Source of the DNA: Pseudomonas sp. RIT-PI-S
Lineage (GTDB): Bacteria > Pseudomonadota > Gammaproteobacteria > Pseudomonadales > Pseudomonadaceae
NCBI RefSeq assembly: GCF_025642975.1
Contig: NZ_JANZKJ010000001.1
Span: 372,001-436,000, forward strand
DNA: 64,000 bases
Direction: 5' to 3'
Each line of letters starts with the position of its first letter. Positions within the stretch are counted from its first letter, which is position 1. This document shows, one piece after another, positions 1-7,360 of the stretch. Below the pieces are notes generated by a model that saw only the letters and a list, made by a program, of their open reading frames with translations, was not told the origin of the DNA and did no database searches. The position numbers and the translations under genes were made by a program.

Positions 1-9
1 ATCAAGTAA
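1..9 (+). CDS. Possible last codons of the gene upstream of der (bamB?)
   Basis: The window opens with ATC AAG TAA in frame 1, which could be the final two codons and stop of the preceding gene. In Pseudomonas the gene before der is normally bamB, the outer-membrane beta-barrel assembly lipoprotein. Too little sequence is present to identify it; the call rests on conserved gene order and on the terminator that follows at 71. Confidence 0.3.
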   Translation: MK

Positions 10-70
10 TGCTTGCTATGCTTGAGGCTTGACCGCCCCGGGCGCGCGGGGCGAACCCGCATTCGTTAAT

Positions 71-100
71 GGCCGCTGCCCCGCAGCGGCCTTTGCCTTT
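71..100 (+). terminator. Rho-independent terminator upstream of der
   Basis: A perfect 9-bp stem GGCCGCTGC / GCAGCGGCC (71-79 and 83-91) with a CCC loop is followed by TTTGCCTTT. It lies just before der and probably ends or attenuates transcription from the upstream gene. Confidence 0.6.
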
Positions 101-125
101 CTGAAATTGCAACGTGGAGAGCCGC

Positions 126-1586
126 ATGGTTCCCGTAATCGCCCTGGTTGGCCGCCCAAATGTGGGCAAGTCCACCATGTTCAACCGCCTGACCAAGAGC
201 CGCGACGCCATTGTCGGCGACCTCTCGGGCCTGACCCGTGACCGCCAGTATGGCGAAGCCGTGTGGCAGGGCCGCTCGTACATCGTGATCGACACCGGCG
301 GTATCACCGGCGATGAAGCCGGCATGGATGAAAAAATGGCCGAGCAGTCGCTGCTGGCCATCGAGGAAGCCGACCTGGTGCTGTTCATGGTCGACGCTCG
401 CGCAGGCTTCACCGCCGCCGACCAGATGATTGCCGAGCACTTGCGCAAGCGGAACAAGCGCTCTCTGCTGGTCGCCAACAAGGTCGATAACATCGACCCG
501 GAAATGGCCCGCGCCGAGTTCGCGCCGCTGGGCATGGGCAACGCCATCCCGGTTGCCGCGTCCCAAGGCCGTGGCATGAACGCGCTGCTGGAAACAGCCC
601 TGAGCGAATACCCGCGCGACCCTTCCGAAGAGGAGTTCGTCGAGGTCGCCGAAGGCGAAGAAGCGGTCCGTGTTCCTGGCCCGAGCGAAAAGGATGGCGT
701 GAAGATCGCCATCATCGGCCGGCCCAACGTGGGCAAGTCCACGCTGGTCAACCGCATGCTCGGTGAAGAGCGGGTGATCACCTACGATGAACCAGGCACC
801 ACGCGGGACAGCATCTACATCCCGTTCGAGCGCGATGGGGACAAGTACACCCTGATCGACACCGCCGGGGTGCGCAAGCGCGGCAAGATCCACGAAGAAG
901 TCGAGAAGTTCTCGGTGGTCAAGACGCTGCAGGCCATCAAGGACGCCAACGTGGTGATCTTCGTGATGGACGCCCGCGAAGGCGTGGTTGATCACGACCT
1001 GAACCTGCTGGGCTTTGCCCTGGAAACCGGCCGTGCCATCGTCATCGCGCTGAACAAGTGGGACGGCATGGAGCCGGGCGAGCGTGAGTACGTGAAAACC
1101 GAGCTGCAGCGCCGGTTGTTCTTCGTCGACTTCGCCGACATCCACTTCATTTCCGCCCTCCACGGCACCGGCGTTGGCCATCTGTACGGCTCCGTCCAGG
1201 CAGCCTTCAAGTCGGCGATCACCCGCTGGCCCACCAGCCGCCTGACGCAGATTCTCGAAGACGCCATCAGCGACCACCAGCCGCCTATGGTCAACGGCCG
1301 CCGGATCAAGCTGCGCTATGCCCACCTGGGCGGCGCCAACCCACCGCTGATCGTGATCCACGGCAACCAGGTCGAGAAAGTGCCGCGTTCTTATACGCGC
1401 TTCCTGGAGAACACCTACCGGCGCGTGCTCAAGCTGGTGGGTACGCCCATTCGCATCGAATACAAGGGGGGTGAAAACCCTTACGAGGGTAAGAAAAACA
1501 CCCTCACCGATCGCCAGGTCAACAAGAAACGCCGGTTGATGTCGCACCACAAGAAGGCCGAGAAAAAGCGCAAGGACAAGCGCTAA
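126..1586 (+). CDS. der: Ribosome biogenesis GTPase Der (EngA)
   Basis: This is an essential double GTPase that acts in maturation of the 50S ribosomal subunit in the cytoplasm. The 486-residue product has two tandem G domains. The first has GRPNVGKS at residues 9-16 and NKVD near 118; the second repeats GRPNVGKS at 198-205 and has NKWD further on. A KH-like C-terminal domain and a lysine-rich tail follow. An acidic linker (about 166-181) separates the G domains. The ATG at 126 is chosen over the upstream ATG at 114 because it gives the standard N-terminus [11 protein letters not shown] and follows GTGGAGAG. Length and motifs match the family; function is known from E. coli and other bacteria. 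Confidence 0.97.
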   Translation: MVPVIALVGRPNVGKSTMFNRLTKSRDAIVGDLSGLTRDRQYGEAVWQGRSYIVIDTGGITGDEAGMDEKMAEQSLLAIEEADLVLFMVDARAGFTAADQMIAEHLRKRNKRSLLVANKVDNIDPEMARAEFAPLGMGNAIPVAASQGRGMNALLETALSEYPRDPSEEEFVEVAEGEEAVRVPGPSEKDGVKIAIIGRPNVGKSTLVNRMLGEERVITYDEPGTTRDSIYIPFERDGDKYTLIDTAGVRKRGKIHEEVEKFSVVKTLQAIKDANVVIFVMDAREGVVDHDLNLLGFALETGRAIVIALNKWDGMEPGEREYVKTELQRRLFFVDFADIHFISALHGTGVGHLYGSVQAAFKSAITRWPTSRLTQILEDAISDHQPPMVNGRRIKLRYAHLGGANPPLIVIHGNQVEKVPRSYTRFLENTYRRVLKLVGTPIRIEYKGGENPYEGKKNTLTDRQVNKKRRLMSHHKKAEKKRKDKR

Positions 1587-1612
1587 GCCGCCGCCTGATC
1601 GGCTATCCTGCG

Positions 1613-1638
1613 CTTTCGCCCGGCCATACGGGCGAAAG
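1613..1638. repeat. Perfect inverted repeat between der and the transaminase gene
   Basis: CTTTCGCCCG (1613-1622) and CGGGCGAAAG (1629-1638) form a 10-bp stem with a 6-base loop. There is no T-tract, so termination is uncertain; it could be a weak attenuator or an mRNA stabiliser between der and the downstream pair. Confidence 0.5.
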
Positions 1639-1655
1639 GCCAGCGGGGGACCCAC

Positions 1656-2804
1656 ATGATCGCCAGTAAACTGCCGAATGTCGGCACGACCATCTTCACC
1701 ACCATGTCGCAGCTCGCCGCGCAAACCGGCGCGCTGAACCTCAGCCAGGGCTTTCCGGACTTCGACAGCCCGCTGGCATTGCGCGAGGCCGTGGCACGGC
1801 ATGTGATGGAAGGGCACAACCAGTACTCGCCCATGACCGGCCTGCCAGCGCTGCGCGAACAGGTCGCGGCCAAGCTGGCGCGATGCTATGGCGCCCAGGT
1901 AAACCCCGATCTGGAGATCACCATCACCCCTGGCGCCACCGAGGCGATTTTCTGCGCGGTGCAGGCGGTGGTGCGCCCGGGCGATGAAGTGATCGTGTTC
2001 GATCCCGTGTACGACAGCTATGAGCCCTCGGTGGAGTTGGCCGGCGGGCGCTGCGTGCACGTACAGCTCACCCCAGATACCTTCGCCATCGACTGGGACC
2101 AACTGACGGCCGCGTTGAGCCCGCGAACCCGGCTGATCATGCTGAACAGCCCGCACAACCCGAGCGGTGCACTCATCAGCAGCGAAGACCTTGTACGCCT
2201 GGCCGATCTAGTGGAGCAACGTGGGCTCTATGTGATCAGCGATGAGGTGTACGAGCACTTGGTTTACGATGGCGCCCGCCACGCCAGTGTGCTGGCCCAT
2301 CCGAGCTTGTACCAGCGGGCCTTCGTGGTCAGCTCGTTCGGCAAGACCTACCACGTGACCGGCTGGAAAACCGGCTACGTGGTCGCGCCGCCCGTGCTGA
2401 GCCTGGAGCTGCGCAAGATCCACCAATACGTCAACTTCTGCGGAGTGACCCCGCTGCAACAGGGGCTGGCGGACTATATGGCCGCGCACCCGGAGCATGT
2501 GGACGAGTTGCCCGGCTTCTACCAGGCAAAGCGAGACTTGTTCTGCGACTTGCTCGACCGCTCCCGCTTTACCTTCACCCGCACGCCAGGCACGTATTTC
2601 CAGTTGGTGGACTATTCCGCCATTCGCCCAGACCTGAACGACGTAGAGATGTCGCTCTGGCTCACCCGTGAGCATGGCGTTGCGAGCATTCCGATCTCGG
2701 TGTTCTACCAGGTACCAGTGGAAGGGCAGCGGTTGGTGCGCCTATGCTTTGCGAAACGGGAAGACACCCTTCGAGCGGCGGCGGAGAAACTATGCGCGAT
2801 CTGA
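1656..2804 (+). CDS. PLP-dependent aminotransferase, methionine/glutamine (YbdL/KAT-like) type
   Basis: A fold-type I pyridoxal-phosphate transaminase of 382 residues. Visible landmarks are NLSQGFPDF near 28-35, NSPHNPSG at 164-171, SDEVYEHLVYDG at 195-206 and SSFGKTYHVTGWKTG at 226-240, where K230 should form the Schiff base with PLP. This pattern is that of YbdL and kynurenine aminotransferase/glutamine transaminase K relatives, which transaminate methionine, glutamine and aromatic amino acids. The start follows AGCGGGGGA. The next gene, an omega-amidase, overlaps its last 13 bases, which fits a glutamine-transaminase/omega-amidase pair that would pull methionine re-synthesis (for example from ketomethylthiobutyrate) forward. 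Exact substrate is inferred. Confidence 0.9.
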   Translation: MIASKLPNVGTTIFTTMSQLAAQTGALNLSQGFPDFDSPLALREAVARHVMEGHNQYSPMTGLPALREQVAAKLARCYGAQVNPDLEITITPGATEAIFCAVQAVVRPGDEVIVFDPVYDSYEPSVELAGGRCVHVQLTPDTFAIDWDQLTAALSPRTRLIMLNSPHNPSGALISSEDLVRLADLVEQRGLYVISDEVYEHLVYDGARHASVLAHPSLYQRAFVVSSFGKTYHVTGWKTGYVVAPPVLSLELRKIHQYVNFCGVTPLQQGLADYMAAHPEHVDELPGFYQAKRDLFCDLLDRSRFTFTRTPGTYFQLVDYSAIRPDLNDVEMSLWLTREHGVASIPISVFYQVPVEGQRLVRLCFAKREDTLRAAAEKLCAI

Positions 2805-3583
2805 GTGAATTGCCGGACCTGAAACTGGCATTGGTGCAGAGCGACCTCGCCTGGCACGACCGCCAAGCCAACCTTGGTCGTTTCGCCGAGCTGTTGCAGC
2901 AGGCGCGCGGCGCCGATCTGGTGGTACTGCCCGAAATGTTCACCACGGGTTTTTCCATGGATTCGGCAAGCCTTGCCGAGCCGGAGGAAGGGCCGACGCG
3001 CGAGTGGATGCTGGGGCAGGCGGCTGAACTCGATGCGGTGGTGACCGGCAGCCTGATAACCCAGGCGGCGGACGGCAGCTTCCGTAATCGGCTGCTGTGG
3101 GCCCGCCCAGACGGCACCCTGCTGCACTACGACAAGCGCCATCTGTTCCGAATGGCCGGGGAGCATCAGCATTACACCCCTGGTGAACGGCAGGTGCGCT
3201 GGGAGCTCAAGGGCTGGCGAATCCGCCCGCTGATCTGTTACGACCTGCGCTTCCCGGTATGGAGCCGCGACGCTCAAGACACCGACCTGCTGCTGTACAC
3301 CGCCAACTGGCCCGGGGCTCGCCGCCATCACTGGAATCGCCTGCTACCCGCGCGGGCTATCGAAAATCTCTGTTACGTGGCCGCGGTCAACCGGGTCGGC
3401 ACCGACGGCAAAGGCTACGCCTATAGCGGCGACAGCCAGGTGCTGGATTTCCACGGCGAAACCCTGCTCAATGCCGGCGATGCCGAAGGCGTATTCCACG
3501 TAAGCCTCGGCAGCACTGAGCTCGCCGCCTACCGCACGCGCTTCCCCGCCCACCTGGACGCGGATCGCTTCGAGGTTCTATAA
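2792..3583 (+). CDS. Nitrilase-superfamily omega-amidase (YafV/Nit2-like)
   Basis: A 263-residue carbon-nitrogen hydrolase. The catalytic triad is visible as E48 (VVLPEMF), K115 (HYDKRHLF) and C149 (LICYDLRFP). The phenylalanine- and arginine-rich setting (TGFSM, DLRFPVW) is typical of YafV/Nit2 omega-amidases, which hydrolyse 2-oxoglutaramate and 2-oxosuccinamate to the oxo-acid and ammonia. The ATG at 2792 follows GGCGGAG and overlaps the upstream transaminase stop, giving translational coupling; longer starts at 2744 would lie inside the transaminase with no ribosome site. Known role of the family is removal of the inhibitory glutamine-derived oxo-acid; participation in methionine salvage is an inference from the pairing. 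Confidence 0.9.
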   Translation: MRDLSELPDLKLALVQSDLAWHDRQANLGRFAELLQQARGADLVVLPEMFTTGFSMDSASLAEPEEGPTREWMLGQAAELDAVVTGSLITQAADGSFRNRLLWARPDGTLLHYDKRHLFRMAGEHQHYTPGERQVRWELKGWRIRPLICYDLRFPVWSRDAQDTDLLLYTANWPGARRHHWNRLLPARAIENLCYVAAVNRVGTDGKGYAYSGDSQVLDFHGETLLNAGDAEGVFHVSLGSTELAAYRTRFPAHLDADRFEVL

Positions 3584-3596
3584 ACCAACGGATGCG

Positions 3597-3659
3597 TCGG
3601 TTCGCGGGCTTTGCCCGCTCCCACATGAGGTGCAGGAGTAGGCAGAGCCCGCGAACCGA
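3597..3659. repeat. REP-like palindrome between convergent genes
   Basis: Arms TCGGTTCGCGGGCT (3597-3610) and AGCCCGCGAACCGA (3646-3659) are exact reverse complements, enclosing a smaller GCGGGC...GCCCGC-type fold. The GTTCGCGGGC core is shared with the REP elements at 12738 and 51825. Located between the convergent amidase and leuA genes, it probably serves as a bidirectional terminator as well as a REP. Confidence 0.7.
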
Positions 3660-3677
3660 AGGCGCTGCACGAGGCGA

Positions 3678-5348
3678 TCAGGCCGCCTGGGCGGCGCGTT
3701 GGCTCAAGGAGCGGTTCAGGGCGCTGAGCAGTGCCTTGAAGCTGGCAGTGGTGATGTTTTCGTCGATACCAATGCCGTGCACCGGGCGTTCACCCGCCAC
3801 GCGCAGCTCGATGTAGGCCGCGGCCTTGGCGTTGGTGCCGGAGCTGATGGCGTGTTCGTTGTAGTCCATGATCTCAACGTTGATCGGCAGGCTGCTGACC
3901 AGCGCTTCCAGCGCACCATTGCCCTTGCCCTTCCAATGCAGGGTTTCGCCGTCGCTGCTGACCTCGATATACACCTGGCTGCTGCCGTTCTCTTCGGTCA
4001 GGCGATGGCTGACCAGCGCGTAGGGAAGGTTGGCCTGCAGGTATTCCTTCTGCAGCAGCTTGTAGATCTGCTCGGCAGACATTTCCAGGCCCAGGCGGTC
4101 GGTTTCGCCCTGCACCACTTGGCTGAATTCGATCTGCATGCGGCGGGGGAGGTTGATGCCGTATTCCTGTTCCAGCAAGTACGTGATGCCACCTTTGCCG
4201 GACTGGCTGTTCACCCGGATGACCGCCTCGTAGCTGCGGCCGATATCTGCCGGATCGATGGGCAGGTATGGCACCTCCCAGAGCGTACCTTCCTTCTGCT
4301 GGGTGAAGCCCTTGCGGATGGCATCTTGGTGGGAACCGGAGAAGGCGGTGTGTACCAAGTCGCCCACATAGGGGTGACGCGGGTGAACCGGCAACTGGTT
4401 GCATTCCTCCACGACCTTGCGCACGCCGTCGATGTCGGAGAAATCCAGCTGCGGGTCGATGCCCTGGGTGTAGAGGTTCAGGGCCAGGGTCACCAGGTCC
4501 ACGTTGCCGGTGCGCTCGCCGTTGCCGAACAGGCAGCCTTCCACGCGGTCGGCGCCGGCCATAAGGCCCAGCTCGGTGGCAGCGACGCCAGTGCCACGGT
4601 CGTTGTGGGTGTGCAGGCTGATCAACACGCTGTCGCGGCGATTGACGTGGCGGCAGAACCATTCGATCTGGTCGGCATACACGTTAGGGGTAGACACCTC
4701 GACCGTCGCCGGCAGGTTAAGGATGATCTTGTGCTCGGGGGTAGGGTTCCACACCTCGATCACCGCGTCGCACACCTCTTTGGCGAACTCCAGCTCGGTG
4801 GCGCTGAAGGTTTCCGGCGAATACTGGAACGTCCATTGGGTTTCCGGCTGCTGGGCCGCGTATTTCACGAACAGCTTGGCCGCATTGACCGCGATCTCCT
4901 TCACACCTTGCTTGTCTTGGTTGAAGACGATCCGGCGGAAAGATGGCGAAGTGGCATTGTACAAATGCACGATGGCTTTCTTGGCGCCGCGCAGGGATTC
5001 GAAGGTGCGGGCGATCAAATCCTCCCGCGCCTGGGTGAGCACCTGAATGGTGGTGTCCGCCGGCACGTGGCCGCCTTCTATCAGCGTGCGGATAAAGTCG
5101 AAATCGGTTTGCGAAGCCGAAGGGAAGGCCGCTTCGATTTCCTTCACGCCCACCTTGACCAGCGTCTTCCAGAACCGCAGTTTTTTCTCGGCGTCCATCG
5201 GCTCGATCAGCGATTGGTTGCCGTCGCGCAGGTCCGAGCTGCACCAGATCGGTGTTTCGGTGATCGCCTTCGAGGGCCAGGTGCGGTCTGGCAAGTCGAT
5301 GGTGGGGAATGCGCGGTATTTGCTGGACGGATCTTTAAGCATGGTCAT
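3678..5348 (-). CDS. leuA: 2-isopropylmalate synthase, LeuA type 2
   Basis: First committed enzyme of leucine synthesis; it condenses acetyl-CoA with 2-oxoisovalerate in the cytoplasm. The 556-residue protein has DLRDGNQ at 39-45 (metal and substrate binding), the SLHTHNDRG metal-ligand stretch, and a C-terminal regulatory domain ending in the [21 protein letters not shown] stretch. Length and N-terminus (MTMLKDPS) match the longer LeuA2 form found in Pseudomonas. The ATG at 5348 is preferred over 5390 because it follows AAGGAC and matches the family start. The gene stands alone, separate from leuBCD, as is usual in pseudomonads. I saw no convincing leucine-rich leader peptide upstream. Confidence 0.96.
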   Translation of the reverse strand: MTMLKDPSSKYRAFPTIDLPDRTWPSKAITETPIWCSSDLRDGNQSLIEPMDAEKKLRFWKTLVKVGVKEIEAAFPSASQTDFDFIRTLIEGGHVPADTTIQVLTQAREDLIARTFESLRGAKKAIVHLYNATSPSFRRIVFNQDKQGVKEIAVNAAKLFVKYAAQQPETQWTFQYSPETFSATELEFAKEVCDAVIEVWNPTPEHKIILNLPATVEVSTPNVYADQIEWFCRHVNRRDSVLISLHTHNDRGTGVAATELGLMAGADRVEGCLFGNGERTGNVDLVTLALNLYTQGIDPQLDFSDIDGVRKVVEECNQLPVHPRHPYVGDLVHTAFSGSHQDAIRKGFTQQKEGTLWEVPYLPIDPADIGRSYEAVIRVNSQSGKGGITYLLEQEYGINLPRRMQIEFSQVVQGETDRLGLEMSAEQIYKLLQKEYLQANLPYALVSHRLTEENGSSQVYIEVSSDGETLHWKGKGNGALEALVSSLPINVEIMDYNEHAISSGTNAKAAAYIELRVAGERPVHGIGIDENITTASFKALLSALNRSLSQRAAQAA

Positions 5349-5933
5349 GGGGTAGTCCTTCGAAGCCGGCCAAGACGCCGGGCGGGCCATTTAAAACAAA
5401 AGAGTACGAGACGCTCCGGTCGCTGATGGCCTCGCCATTAAACGGCACCGAGGCAAGGAATTGGCGTGCCAGCAACGTAGGATTTAGCCGTGTTATGACT
5501 TCACCGTACTCAGCTGTGAAGCCAATGGCAAGCAACTCAAAAAAATTGGAATAAATGACCGAAAAATCGAAATCGGCGTTTTTTTATTCTTAAAAAAATT
5601 GATTTTCTATTTTTTTATTGCGTGCTCTGAGCTCATTGCGCAAGGCAGGGGCTTGGGCGAAAGGCAGGCCCCTCACTTCGGTTGACCACTGCGCCGGTGC
5701 CTGGGATGGCGCGCGACGCTCGCCCGAATCATGAAAAACCCTGAAATGTTCTGACGCGCGCCTGTCTTGCGTGAGCTGTGCTGGCCAAGCCTCCCAATGC
5801 CCGTTCGTCGTTGCAACACTGCTGGCCATTCCTGGTCACCGCGTTGCCAGGCCGCTGCTTGTGAAAAAGAGCAGCATCCATGCGATGCAACCGGTAAGTG
5901 CCGTTTCGTTTGCATACTGAATATGGGTTTGCC
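5349..5933. other. Long divergent intergenic region between leuA and the fimbrial operon
   Basis: About 585 bases without a supportable gene. It must hold the leuA promoter (leftward) and the fimbrial operon promoter (rightward). The stretch 5535-5625 is strikingly AT-rich with runs of A and T, unlike the flanks, and could be bound by H-NS-family proteins such as MvaT; that is inference. Short reading frames here lack ribosome sites and recognisable content. Confidence 0.5.
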
Positions 5934-6734
5934 ATGTGTAGGTTTTTCATCTTGGTCGGGCTGTGGTTAAGCCTTATAGCTGGGGCTCAGGCATCGCCGG
6001 CAATCAATCCTGGGGCGATGTTCAACTTCCTCGACGACGGCAAGAGCGCCTTGCTCAAGCGCGTGTACAACGCCGGCACCAGTACGGCCTTTATCAAGGT
6101 CACGGTGCAGGAGATTCTCATAGACGAACAGGGCAACCAGCGCGAACTGCCGCCCCAAGCGCTGGGCAGTGCGCCGCTTGTGCAGCACAACACCCTGATC
6201 GCCAGCCCGGCGCGGTTGATCGTTCCGGCAGGCGGTAGGCAATCCACCCGCTTGCTGTTCCTCGGGCAGCGGCCCAAGGAGCGCTATTTCCGGGTGCGCT
6301 TCATGCCGGTATTGCCCAATAACGCCGATCGGTTCGACCTCAGCGATGCGCAGCAGCAAGCCTATAAGCAGGCACTTTCCGCCGGGGTCACGGTGCTGTC
6401 GGGTTTTGGAACCGTGCTGTTCGTGCGGCCAGACCAAGTGACCTACAACACTCGGCTGCTAGATGAGGCCAACGGCTACAGCGTGCACAACACTGGCAAC
6501 TCCGTCGTGGTCCTCGATCACTTCAAAGACTGCGCTCTGAAAGACCCCACCAACTGCAAGCCGCTGACCCAACACTACGTGCTGCCAGGCCATCGGTTTC
6601 GCTTCACCAAGTTACCCGACCGCGCCTACAGCTTTGTGCTGCAGGAAGGCGAGAAGGAACAGCCCGTGACGGTCGGCCACGCCGCTGACTCGTCATTGGC
6701 GGCCACATCCGCACCTCAACTCCAAAGGAAGTAA
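5934..6734 (+). CDS. Periplasmic pilus chaperone of CS1/cable (CblB-like) fimbriae
   Basis: A 266-residue exported protein with a signal peptide (about residues 1-20, hydrophobic LVGLWLSLIAG then AQA-SP). The body has the pattern of alpha-type fimbrial chaperones (CblB/CfaA class): an N-terminal beta-rich domain with LIVPAGGRQSTRLLFLG and a cysteine pair (C-ALKDPTN-C) in the C-terminal half. It should bind fimbrial subunits in the periplasm and hand them to the usher encoded two genes on. ATG 5934 is preferred over a GTG at 5898 because it places a normal signal peptide at the N-terminus, though the ribosome site is weak. First gene of the four-gene fimbrial operon; only two bases separate it from the subunit gene. 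Confidence 0.8.
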   Translation: MCRFFILVGLWLSLIAGAQASPAINPGAMFNFLDDGKSALLKRVYNAGTSTAFIKVTVQEILIDEQGNQRELPPQALGSAPLVQHNTLIASPARLIVPAGGRQSTRLLFLGQRPKERYFRVRFMPVLPNNADRFDLSDAQQQAYKQALSAGVTVLSGFGTVLFVRPDQVTYNTRLLDEANGYSVHNTGNSVVVLDHFKDCALKDPTNCKPLTQHYVLPGHRFRFTKLPDRAYSFVLQEGEKEQPVTVGHAADSSLAATSAPQLQRK

Positions 6735-6736
6735 CC

Positions 6737-7246
6737 ATGCTGAAGAAAGCACTTAACCTGACCCCCGTCGCCGCGGCCCTGGCCCTTGGCGTCTTCGCAG
6801 GCAGCGCCATCGCCGCCGATACCGTGGTCGAGCATCAAGTACAACTGATCGCGACCGTGCCCACCAGCACCTTTTACGTTCAGCCGGCTGACAGTGGCTG
6901 GATCGGCCTGCCGCAGCGCATGGAGTGGAACCTGGTACAGGAAACCCTAGACAAGTTCCGTAAGCCCTTCGACATCAAGCACACGGCCGGGTCTATCCAG
7001 GCCCGCCTGACCGATACCGATGCCTACTTGAGCAATGGCACCAATACCATTCCGCTGATCGTCAAGTTCAACGACAAGGTATTGAGCAGCACCACCCCGA
7101 TCGAGATAGCCAGCGCCAGCGAAGCCGCCGCTGGGCAACGGGTGAACCTGGAGATCGCGCCCGGCGCCAAGCCTGCCGGCGGGTTCGCTCCAGGCAACTA
7201 CTCGGGCAACGTCAACATGACCTTCGACGCCATGGTCACTCCGTAA
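6737..7246 (+). CDS. CS1-type fimbrial major subunit (CblA/CooA-like)
   Basis: A 169-residue secreted subunit with a classical signal peptide ending AIA-ADT near residue 27. After it come alternating beta-strand sequences, VEHQVQLIATVPTSTFYVQP, and a C-terminus GNYSGNVNMTFDAMV that resembles the subunit beta strand of CS1 pilins (the family shows VQLTATI...F and a closing G-Y-x-G-x-V-x-F stretch). It lacks cysteines, as in this pilin class, and differs from type 1 pilins in that respect. The start follows AAAGGAAG. Position between chaperone and usher is the standard order for alternate-chaperone pili. Confidence 0.85.
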   Translation: MLKKALNLTPVAAALALGVFAGSAIAADTVVEHQVQLIATVPTSTFYVQPADSGWIGLPQRMEWNLVQETLDKFRKPFDIKHTAGSIQARLTDTDAYLSNGTNTIPLIVKFNDKVLSSTTPIEIASASEAAAGQRVNLEIAPGAKPAGGFAPGNYSGNVNMTFDAMVTP

Positions 7247-7360
7247 CGGCACAGCCGCCTTGCTCAGCTGGCCCGCCCGGTGCTCCGCCGCTGGTGGGCC
7301 ACTGCTCAGAGATCAAGCGCCTCGCAAGAGGCTCGCGACGTTCGCCCAGACGAGAAAACA

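Noticed and set aside
66..2156. 696-codon open frame antisense to der and the transaminase
   Set aside because: It is the high-GC shadow of the der and transaminase genes; composition is His/Val/Gly/Arg-rich with no domain or ribosome site.
3699..5426. 575-codon open frame antisense to leuA
   Set aside because: leuA is a complete conserved gene on the other strand; the antisense frame has no recognisable motif.
5335..5535. leuA leader peptide for attenuation
   Set aside because: The frame has scattered leucines but no leucine run, no antiterminator/terminator pair next to it and no good ribosome site.
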